A DNA stretch of 64,000 nucleotides, taken from NCBI GenBank assembly GCA_029255685.2, contig CM055319.2, forward strand, positions 31,467,568 to 31,531,567, read 5' to 3'. The translations under genes were made by a program, and so were the position numbers. The DNA comes from Silene conica. Lineage: Eukaryota > Streptophyta > Magnoliopsida > Caryophyllales > Caryophyllaceae. The first letter of the stretch is position 1, and each line of letters begins with the position of its first letter. The notes under the pieces are model-generated. The model saw only the letters and a program-made list of their open reading frames with translations, searched no databases and was not told where the DNA came from. Shown here piece after piece: positions 55,407 through 64,000 of this stretch.

Positions 55407-56229
55407 GTGTAATACCTCGAAATTTTGGTTACGACATTACTTTTATCTTATCATAAGGTAGTGTTTATATGCTTTTATTTTTATCGTAGAGGACGCACTT
55501 ATATGCTTTTAATTGCCTTTGACATATAATTTTTTAAGTTGTGTATGTTTGGTCACTCGTGGGGTTTGAACTTGGGACCGTCAGGGTAGTTGTGGGCCTC
55601 GTGAGTCGTGTACATACTCAGCCCACGTTGGATAGAAACCCTCAAAACAACAAACACTCAAATAGAGCACTCCTCAGCCGTCATATAAGAGGAGTCTTTA
55701 CCCTATTTTTAACCTACTCTATACACAACCAACATCACAACCCTCCTGCCGCCACCTCAGAGTAAGGAAAGGGAGCTTTCTCGGCCAAGTCAGAGCGGTC
55801 TAGCACACCTCGATTTAGACTGAAAACAGGTAAGGTCGTCTCTGTTTGTAGGCTTTTTTAGTATTGTGTCTACGTATGCTATTTATCTTGGATTCGATAA
55901 TTTAAGGTTCATCATCTTCACGCTATTTAATCACCATATCTCTGGTTGTTGTCAGGAGAGTCGTATGGGGGTGGTCGTGGTGAGTCGTGCGTGTTAGAGT
56001 TGGCGTCGAAGGGGTGTTTATACCCTGGTTGTCGCAATTACTACGATGTTTGCGTGTTTCGTATATCAGTTGGGGGTAGTACCACCGTTGACTCGGGGGA
56101 GGTCGATACGGTCGGGTGTTGGTAGTCCAGTGTCAGAGGTGGTCTGGGTGGTGATTTTGGGTGGTGTTCACGGCTTGAACAGTGTCGACAGGGGGCTTTG
56201 TAGATGGTGTCTAAAGGATACGGGTAAGG
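55407..56229 (+). repeat. LTR of another Ty3-like element, truncated
   Basis: It starts TGTAATACCTCG in the Athila gag and is preceded by GGAAG. It contains a TATA-like CATATAAGAGG at about 55684. The TGTAATAC start and layout suggest a chromovirus 5' LTR on the + strand. It is cut at 56230 by Tekay-B, so neither its right end nor its interior is in the window. Short frames here are not genes. Confidence 0.55.
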
Positions 56230-56762
56230 TGTAAAACCCCTCGCGAAAGCGGAAATATAAAACATACAAAGTACTAAAAATGCAGCGGAATTTAAAACTT
56301 TTTAAACATTAACAACATGCAGGTGAATTAAAACTGAAGCTGAAAACTGATATGAACAAAATAGATAAGTATAACAGTTCTAAGTACGGAAACGAAATAT
56401 ATACAAAGTCTGGGATGGAGCATCCCTACAGGCACCAAAAGATAAACAGTATCAAAATAGAGTCTAGCTACTCGAAAGGTGTAAGTCAAATGATGACAAA
56501 TGGATCATCACTCGCTAGCTCTCAATGAACCCCGTCCAACCTGCATGTACCTACATACATGAAAACATATACGCCACAATCAGTGGGGAGTGACTAGAGT
56601 TCTCCTAGCCACCTTTTGTAACGACACGAAACAAGCAATACAAACAAAATACTCCAACATATATAAACATGTGAAGCATATTAATATCTCAATAACTGAA
56701 TCTCATACTGTCATGCAAACACTAATGCACGGCTCTCAACCAACTTCGGAAACTATTTGGAA

Positions 56763-56806
56763 AAAGAGCCGGTTTCCCTACCGGTTGCCCGATCGGGGGG
56801 TTTTTC
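56763..56806. repeat. GC-rich block left of hairpin array (Tekay-B)
   Basis: AGAGCCGGTTTCCC, then CCGGTTGCCCGATCGGGGGG. The counterpart of 11643-11684; its partner is at 57510-57556. Confidence 0.7.
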
Positions 56807-57062
56807 AGTCCAAACCATTTATGAAACTGACTAAAGAGTCACCCAATGCCTTGGGTGAACAGACTACAACCAAAATGATACAATCATTAACTTTATCATG
56901 CATATCTGACACTGTACCAATCTCAAGGCAAGCAAATATAAAACATCAAGTAAAGAGGTTCAGCAGTCAACTTAAGACATGACCCAAATACTAACATACT
57001 TTCACAATCAATGACTCAGAGGCCAACTTAAGGCATAGACCAAGATATTAATAAACAATAGC

Positions 57063-57414
57063 AATGGGTCCAGAGGTGAACTTAACACATATCCCACTAC
57101 CAAAACAATGTCGGGTCCAGAGGTGAACTTAACACATATCCCAATGCTACAAACAAGTATTGGGTCCAGAGGTGAACTTAACACATATCCCAATACGCAG
57201 CTATCGCACACCGGGTCCAGAGGTGAACTTAACACATATCCCGTGTACGACAACCGATCACGTGTCAGGTCCAGAGGTGAGCTTAACACATATCCTGACA
57301 CGCCACAAGCAAAACACGTAATGGGTCCAGAGGTGAACTTAACACATATCCCATCACACGACAAACAACTCACGTGTTAAGCTCAGAGGCCAGCTTAAGG
57401 CATACCTTAACACG
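57063..57414. repeat. Array of 6-7 hairpin units with conserved loop (Tekay-B LTR)
   Basis: Six units with the core GGGTCCAGAGG...CATATCCC plus one divergent unit. Stems include GTATTGGG with CCCAATAC, CGTGTCAGG with CCTGACACG (57261-57269/57294-57302, perfect, while Tekay-A has a T.G pair there), and CGTGTTAAG with CTTAACACG (57373-57381/57406-57414) enclosing a strongly changed loop. The second unit combines the left side of Tekay-A unit 2 with the right side of its unit 5, so three units differ between the copies. A degenerate unit lies at about 57014-57042. Confidence 0.85.
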
Positions 57415-57509
57415 CATCAACCAATAACATCCAAGGGTAGAAACTAACCTATAGTTCTAACTTCTTAAACAACTAATCAACACTTAATTGATCCCGGGAA
57501 CTAAGATGA

Positions 57510-57556
57510 GGGAGAGCCGGTTTCCATTTCGGTTACCCGACCGGGGGGGTCTCTAT
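57510..57556. repeat. GC-rich block right of hairpin array (Tekay-B)
   Basis: AGAGCCGGTTTCC, then CGGTTACCCGACCGGGGGGG and TCTCT, the counterpart of 12433-12476. Confidence 0.7.
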
Positions 57557-57693
57557 CCTCTCTCCATTCCCGAACCTAATATAGTGTCGCCTATCCTCCG
57601 GGGACCTCCAACACACATAAAAGGTACGCGGAACGAATCTTAAACAAAACGGATTAACCGTTTGAAAGTTATAAACCAATTATTGAGAACAGG

Positions 57694-58092
57694 GGCTCTC
57701 AGCCGGTCCCAGACCGTCTGCCGGTCCACCGGCTGGGAGTCCCTTCCCCTAAGCCTTTACAAAAATCTGAAATAAATGAGAAGAGGCTCTCAGCCGGTGG
57801 ACCGTCCGCCGTCCAGCCGGCTGGGAGTCCCTTCCCATAGCCAATCTTCAAAATCCAAATATAAGGAGTGACTCTCAGCCGGTGGACCGGCTGCCGGCCT
57901 GCCGGCTAGGAGTCACTTCCCAAGCCTTCGAAAACTTTCACAAACACCCAAGAGGTATCCTGAGCCGGTCGACCGGCGGCCGACCTACCGGCTCAAGAAC
58001 CTGACTCCTAATTCCTGAACACACGACAACAAAACACACCCTGACTCTGAGCCGGCCGACCGGCTGCCGGTCAGCCTACCGGCTCAGAGTCC
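57694..58092. repeat. Five CCGG-rich palindromic modules (Tekay-B LTR)
   Basis: Modules begin at about 57700, 57791, 57876, 57962 and 58049 (spacing 85-91 bp). The last has perfect outer arms, GACTCTGAGCCGG with CCGGCTCAGAGTC. The inner sequences differ from the Tekay-A modules at the same places, while the pairing design is kept. Confidence 0.86.
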
Positions 58093-59106
58093 GCTGTACG
58101 CAAAAATGCATTTTCCTATCAAATGCAAATCAACTCAAATCGATTCCAAACTTCTAAAATCGCAACAACAAATGTTTACCCATAATATATAATCATCAAA
58201 TACACTAACTACCAGCAATTAATTCCACAAACAATCCTCAATAAGAATATTATTTGTATCCGTCTTAAGCACAAATTTCTGAAAATCGAATATTAGGCAT
58301 GTGAAAAATCATCAAAGCAAATGCACATCATACACATGTATTCCTAGCATGATTTCTAAACTCATTGAACATAAACCATATGTAAAATCAGAAACTTAAA
58401 CATCCTAAACATGAAAAGTGCTAATATTACAAATAAAGGCCGAGTTTCTCATTATCGTCGCCTTAAAAGAAAATTCCGATCAAAGCTCCTCTTCCACCAC
58501 GTAGCTATCCACACTAGGGTCGTCTAAACCTTCACCTACAACCAAGAAACACGGATTTTAGAGTTTAGAGACGGATTCTACAAAAATGGGCAGATTTTCG
58601 AATTGAAGGAAACAAAAATTGGAAGTGACGGATGACTTGCAAATTCCATGAGGATTCCGAAAATGTAATTATTACCTTGATTTGGAGTCCGGATGATGAA
58701 GAAAAATGGATTTTAAGCTTGAGTTTTAAGGAGGAAATGAAGAACAAATGAAGAACAGTGTTTTGTTTTTGAGAATGCACAATATGTCGACATTCAAGGG
58801 CTTTAGGAGGGTTTTTATGTGTCCTTTCCGTTTCAAGGGAAAACGGGTTTGGAAACATGAACGGGTTTTATGAAATGGATTCAAGTTGCCAAGTTGTATT
58901 CGTCTTAAGCACTTAAGGTTCTTAAGACGGACCTTACGATTTATTAAAATACTTTTCGATAAATTATTAAAATATTATTTTACTACTTAAAATAATTAAA
59001 ACCCTTAAAATATATTTTATGAAAATACGGGATGTTACAATCACCCCAACTTCAAAAAGTTTCGTCCTCGAAACTCGAACGAAGATAGATTCTAAATAAC
59101 TATACC

Positions 59107-62100
59107 TCAGTCGAAAAGAGAAGGATGCGCAGCACACATCGATGCCTGGGTCTCCCACGTCTGCTCCTCAACATCACCGCAACGCCAAAGGATCTTCACT
59201 AATGGCACCACCTTGCTCCTAAGCTTTCTGTCCTGACGGTCTATAATCTTCACGGGACGCTCCTCGAAAGCAAGACTCGGCTCTAAGTTCTCGATCTCTC
59301 TAGGAAGAACATGACTCGGGTCACTAACATACTTACGGAGCTGAGAAACATGAAAGACACTATGAACCTTGCCCAAACTAGGAGGCAAGTCCAAACGGTA
59401 AGCAGCAGCACCAATCCTCTTCACGATCTCAAATGGCCCAATATACTTAGGACTTAACTTGCCCTTAACTCCAAACCTCTTAACGCCCTTCATCGGTGAA
59501 ACTCTCAAGAAAACTCTGTCACCCACCTCGAACTCGAGAGGTCTACAGCGGACATCAGCATAGGATTTCTGCCGATCCTGTGCGGCCTTCATCCTACCTC
59601 TGATAAGCTGAACTTGGTCAATCGTCACAGCTAACTGGTCTGGTCCTAGGTCGTGCACGTCGCTCGCCTGATCCCAACAGATCGGACTACGGCACTTCCT
59701 ACCATAGAGCGCCTCATACGGAGCCATACCAATAGATGAATGGTAACTGTTGTTGTAGGAAAACTCAACTAACGGTAGACACTGCTCCCAACAACTCTGG
59801 AAATCAAGTGCGCAAGCACGGAGCAAGTCCTCTAATGTCTGAATAGTCCTCTCGGACTGGCCATCAGTCGCGGCATGAAATGCGGTGCTCATCATCAAAC
59901 GGCTACCCATAGCCTCCTGTAGAGCCTTCCAAAATCTGGAACAGAAACGAGGATCGCGAAAAGAAACGATCTCTCTCGGGACACCATGGTAACGGACTAT
60001 CTCTGCAATATAAGCCATGGCTAAACGGTCCATATCCCATGTCTCTCTGATAGGCACACATCTGGCACACTTAGTTAGCCTATCAACCACAACCCAAATC
60101 GCATCCTTGCCTCCCACTGTCTTAGGCAATCCCGTCACGAAGTCCATCGATATGCACTCCCACTTCCACTGAGGAACGTGGAGCGGCTGTAACCAACCAC
60201 AAGGCCTCCTATGCTCTATCTTCACTTGTTGACAAGTCAAGCACCTACTCACGTAATCCAAAATCTCTTTCTTCATTCCAAGCCACCAAAATATAAGTCT
60301 CAAATCCTTGTGCATCTTCTCGCCTCCTGGATGAACTGAATACGGTGTCAAGTGAGCCTTATCTAGGACCCTCTTCCTCAAATCTGGCACATCTGGAACA
60401 TACATCCGACCTCGAATTCGAAGGAAACCATTAGAATCAATCACTAAGTCTGGAGCATCACCACTCGCAATCTTGGCTTCAAACTTCAGAAATGCAGCAT
60501 CGGTAGGTAAACCCTGGCGAATCTCCGAATATAAAGACGGTTCGGCGGTCATAGCAGATAACCAATCAAAACCACTACCAACCATCTCTAATCTCAACTT
60601 CCGGAACTCGGAGCACAACTCATCGGGCAATACACGCATAGCACTCATCGAATGAGAAGTCTTGCGGCTAAGCGCATCAGCAACCACAATGGCCTTACCC
60701 TCATGATACAATAACTCAATGTCATAATCCTTAACCAACTCTAGCCAACGACGCTGTCGCATATTGAGGTCTTTCTGGGTGAAAATGTACTTTAGACTCT
60801 TATGATCCGTGAAAATGCGACAATGAGATCCAATCAAGTAATGACGCCACATCTTCAGGGCGTGAACAACCGCAGCTAACTCAAGATCATGCGTCGGATA
60901 GTTCACCTCGTGAACTCGCAACTGTCTAGATGAGTAAGCTATCACCTTACCACTCTGCATCAATACACATCCAAGCCCTAACATCGAAGGATCGCAATAA
61001 ACATCAAAGTCAACTCCAATCTCTGGCAAAGCAAGAACGGGAGCGGAAGTCAACCTAGTGTTCAATTCCTGGAATGAGCTCTCACACTTATCGGTCCAAA
61101 CAAATTTAGCTTCCTTCTTCAATAACTGAGTCATCGGACGAGCCAATCTAGAGAAATCCTCAACAAATCGACGGTAGTAACCAGCTAAACCAAGAAAACT
61201 ACGGATCTCTCCCACATCTTTGGGACTCTCCCAATCAACAACGGCCTCAATCTTCGCAGGATCAACCATAACTCCCTCACTAGATATCACATGTCCAAGA
61301 AATGCAACCTTAGAAAGCCAAAACTCACACTTAGAGAACTTCGCGAACCACTTCTGTCGACTTAAAATCCCAAGAATCAATCGAAGATGCTCGGCATGCT
61401 CCTCATCGGTCTTCGAGTAAATGAGAATGTCATCAATAAACACCACAACACAAGTGTCAAGAAACTCACTAAAGGTGCGGTTCATCTGATCCATAAAGAT
61501 AGCAGGTGCATTAGTCAACCCAAAAGGCATAACCACGAACTCAAAATGCCCATATCTGGTACGAAAGGCGGTCTTCGCAATATCAGCCTCTCTCACTGGA
61601 ATCTGATGATAACCCGATCGAAGATCAATCTTAGAAAACCTAGAAGCACCCCTCAACTGATCGAACAAATCATCAATTCTCGGCAAAGGATATTTGTTCT
61701 TCACAGTCACTCTGTTCAACTCTCTATAATCAATGCAAAGTCTCATGGAACCATCCTTCTTCTTAACAAATAAAACCGGAGCACCCCACGGAGAAGCACT
61801 CGGTCTAATGAATCCTTTCTCGATCATCTCTTCCAACTGTTGCTTCAATTCTTTCAACTCTGGTAGAGCCATACGGTAAGGAGCCTTAGATATAGGTCCG
61901 GTACCTGGAACAAGCTCGATAGTAAACTCCACATCTCTCTCTGGCGGAATCCCTGGTAATTCTTCTGGGAAAACATTTGGAAACTCACGAACAATGGCTA
62001 CATCCTCAAGCTTCGGTAGCGATGGCTTTGCAGCTGAAACAACACACAGGAAGGCTTGGCAACCATTCCTAAGAAGATGAGATGCTTTCATCGAAGAAAT

Positions 62101-63543
62101 AACACGAACACCCTTTTTAGGGCGAGTTCCCCTATAGGAAACACGAACTCCTGAAGAACTCCTCAAGCGGATATTCTGGTCGCGACACTCGAAGCGAGCA
62201 TGGTATCGCGATAACCAATCCATACCGAGGATAATGTCAAACTCCTCGAGAGGAAATCTCAGTAAGTCCGCTGGAAATGTGGCTTGACCAATAATAATCG
62301 GAACATCCCTATGGGACGAAGAACAAGAAAACACGTCTACCGAAGGTAAGTAAATGAAAGTCTCCTCAACCAAGGAAGACTCAAGAGCTAAACGGTCTGC
62401 GAACTGAGTCGATATAAATGATAAAGAAGCTCCAGTGTCAAAAAAAATAAGGCACTCAGCGCCAAGAACAGAAAAGATACCAGCCACGATATCTGGATGA
62501 GCCTCAGCCTCAGCCCTAGTCATCACGAAGATCTTTCCCTTCGGCTTTCCTCCTTTAGTCGCTACAGCAGCAGTGGCAGCCTTTCCAAGTACGGTGTTCC
62601 TCTCAAGACACTCATAAGATCGATGCCCAAATCCATTACAGGTGAAACACTTATAGGCATTCTTGAAGCAGTCAAAGCCCGGATGAGATGGTTTACCACA
62701 ACGGTGGCAAACACTAGAAGTTGTGTCGGTGTGAACAATGGTCTTAGCAACCGGAGCAGAAAACCTCTCAAATCGCTTCTTCTGAGAAGAAGGAGAAGAA
62801 GTGGATGGAACAAATGGTCTCTTCCCCTGGTAGACAGATATCTGGTGAGAAGTAGCACTGGGAGTAGTAGCTCGGGTCTCAGCATCTATGGCACGAATGG
62901 AACTCTCGGCCCAAATAGCATCATCATAAACCTCCACAAAATAAGTCGAGTCACGGCGAACCATACTCTCGATGCGCGGCCCTAACTTCCCACGATAGAA
63001 GTAAACTCTCTCAGCCTCATCCTTGACGAACTTCGAAGCGAAATGTGCAAGCTGGTTAAATTTGTCGGTGTACTCCTGAACGGACATCTTACCCTGCTTC
63101 AAGTCCATGAACTACTTAAGTCTCTGTGATCTAAGCTCCTTAGGATAAAACCTCGTCTCGAGCTTATCCTTAAAAGCCTCCCAATCAAATAAAGGATCAA
63201 CAATGAAAGTCGGTCCGGTCAATGCCCACCATCTATCGGCCTCTATGGTGAAAAAGTGAGTGGCTAGCCGCACTCTATCCTCTCTGCCAACCGAGTACAT
63301 GGTGAAGCTCTTTTCCATCTCACGGAACCACTCAGTAAGAGCGACCAGATCAACCTCGCCTCCATAAGTCTTCACGTGGCTCCTGGACATCTGTGATGCT
63401 ATCCAAGAGAAGCTACCAGGCCGATTGGCCTCATTGCCTGGCGGTGAAGGAGGTGGAACAGTCTCTGCCTGCTGTCTCTGGTTCTCAAGCAACTGATGAA
63501 GTGCTTGCATTATAGTGTTCTCAGCAGCTGTGGTTCTCACCAT
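59107..63543 (-). pseudogene. Tekay-B gag-pol polyprotein (one stop, integrase residue lost)
   Basis: About 1,478 codons on the - strand. Start at 63543 (MVRTTAAENTIMQALHQLLE); capsid region interrupted by TAG at 63112-63114, after which the same frame runs to 59107. Numbered from 63108: double zinc knuckle [14 protein letters not shown] and [14 protein letters not shown] at about 135-170; protease [11 protein letters not shown] at about 223; RT ([29 protein letters not shown] at about 555); RNase H ([30 protein letters not shown]); integrase zinc finger ([16 protein letters not shown]), core ([24 protein letters not shown]); chromodomain tail ([27 protein letters not shown]). Near residue 1050 the core has SFRDPRF where Tekay-A and Tekay-1 have SDRD, so the second catalytic Asp is Phe. 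Confidence 0.92.
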
Positions 63544-63693
63544 CCTTCAAAAGAAAACAGGTGTTAACTTAGCAATTAGCATTCACAAATAGACTACAAT
63601 ATAAATCCTTAGATCTACCCATCTCTCATTCATTATTTGTTTATTTGGTCAAGTTAAAGTTGGGGGTCACATGAGTGCGTCGGGAGCAATAAT
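63544..63693 (-). other. Tekay-B leader
   Basis: A 150-bp untranslated stretch between the primer site and the gag start. Nothing else was recognised in it. Confidence 0.7.
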
Positions 63694-63705
63694 GCTCTGA
63701 TACCA
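63694..63705 (-). other. Primer binding site of Tekay-B
   Basis: The complement reads TGGTATCAGAGC, an exact match to the initiator Met tRNA 3' end, 2 nt from the 5' LTR. Confidence 0.92.
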
Positions 63706-63707
63706 AC

Positions 63708-64000
63708 TATAAAACCCCTCGCGAAAGCGGAAATATAAAACATACAAAGTACTAAAAATGTAGCGGAATTTAAAACTTTTTAAACATAAACAACATGCGA
63801 GGTGAATTAAAACTGAAGCTGAAAACTGATATGAACAAAATATATAAGTATAACAGTTCTAAGTACGGAAACCAAATATATACAAAGCCTGGGATGGAAC
63901 ATCCCTACAGGCACCAAAAGATAAACAGTATCAAACTAGAGTCTAGCTACTCGAAAGGTGTAAGTCATATGATGACAAATGGATCATCACTTGCTAGTTC
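63708..64000 (-). repeat. 5' LTR of Tekay-B (partial, window edge)
   Basis: The first 293 bp (in + orientation) match 56230 onward. The terminal dinucleotide here is TA, not TG (TATAAAACCCC), a change that would hinder integrase recognition of this end in a new copy. Confidence 0.88.

Larger units (their letters stand above)
56230..59039 (-). repeat. 3' LTR of Tekay-B
   Basis: In + orientation TGTAAAACCCCTCGCG to GGGATGTTACA, 2,810 bp, next to the purine-tract complement ATCACCCCAACTTC shared with Tekay-A. It contains the same modules in the same order as the Tekay-A LTR: GC block, hairpin array, GC block, five CCGG palindromes. Confidence 0.92.
56230..64000 (-). mobile_element. Near-complete Tekay-like chromovirus (Tekay-B), runs off the window
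   Basis: - strand: 3' LTR 56230-59039, gag-pol 59107-63543, leader, primer site 63694-63705, 5' LTR from 63708 to beyond 64000. The left flank is TAAGG. Over the 293 bp of 5' LTR visible, roughly a dozen differences from the 3' LTR can be counted (about 4%), so it is older than the SIRE and LARD insertions. Gag-pol has one in-frame stop and a substituted catalytic residue. Confidence 0.9.

Overview
The window is a eudicot-type plant nuclear segment (spliced gene with GT..AG introns, plant LTR retrotransposons, Helitron, Stowaway, hAT and CACTA elements). The species cannot be fixed from the sequence. The only host gene is at the extreme left: two exons of a homologue of AIR9 (microtubule-associated, A9 repeats) on the + strand, at 310-517 and 714-787. 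The donor at 788 opens an intron that becomes a nest of transposable elements filling the rest of the window; no later AIR9 exon was seen.

Layout, outermost to innermost. AIR9 intron: non-autonomous Helitron 900-2982 (- strand) containing a Stowaway MITE 2196-2392. From 3139 a Ty3 chromovirus (Tekay-like, - strand; 'Tekay-1') with its 3' LTR split by a CACTA element 3731-7400, which carries exon-like pieces of an organellar DNA gyrase A gene. Tekay-1 pol is cut at 11110 by a second Tekay-like family ('Tekay-A', LTR 11111-13964, pol to about 15557). Then the 3' end and LTR of an Athila/Tat-like element (15558-17142, +), a LINE scrap (17174-17618, -) and a gag-protease-only chromovirus ('G', 17619-24561, -), whose 3' LTR holds a hAT element (18172-21284) that itself holds a solo Athila LTR (19219-20941). 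G's 5' LTR is cut by an Athila-type element (24562-55406, -) with gag, protease and an ORF in the env position but no reverse transcriptase or integrase. A 5'-truncated LINE (25096-26170) sits in its LTR. A coding-poor Copia-like element (LARD, 34085-54043, +) splits its gag, and that element is split by a SIRE-type Copia element (41578-52693, +). At 55407 another LTR begins (+), cut at 56230 by a near-complete Tekay element ('Tekay-B', -) that runs off the right edge. Target-site duplications or dinucleotides were read for Stowaway (TA), Helitron (A|T), CACTA (TAA), hAT (CTATTTAT), solo LTR (ATGGG), LINE (16 bp), LARD (TTTGA) and SIRE (TATTG).

No element shows an obviously intact complete set of genes. 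Tekay-B has an in-frame stop in gag and lacks a catalytic integrase aspartate; SIRE pol has a stop and a frameshift. Three elements (G, Athila, LARD) lack most of pol although the two LARD LTRs are about 99% identical, which implies movement in trans.

The most unusual signals are at nucleic-acid level, inside the retroelements: (1) arrays of about 24-nt conserved loops closed by stems that vary between units but keep pairing, in Tekay LTRs; (2) a family of about 45-bp CCGG-rich palindromes at about 86-bp spacing, shared by Tekay LTRs, Athila LTRs and the Athila interior exactly where pol is missing; (3) a 23-bp inverted motif, GCAACAGT-N7-ACTGTTGC, dispersed through the LTRs and all coding regions of the SIRE element in different reading frames.
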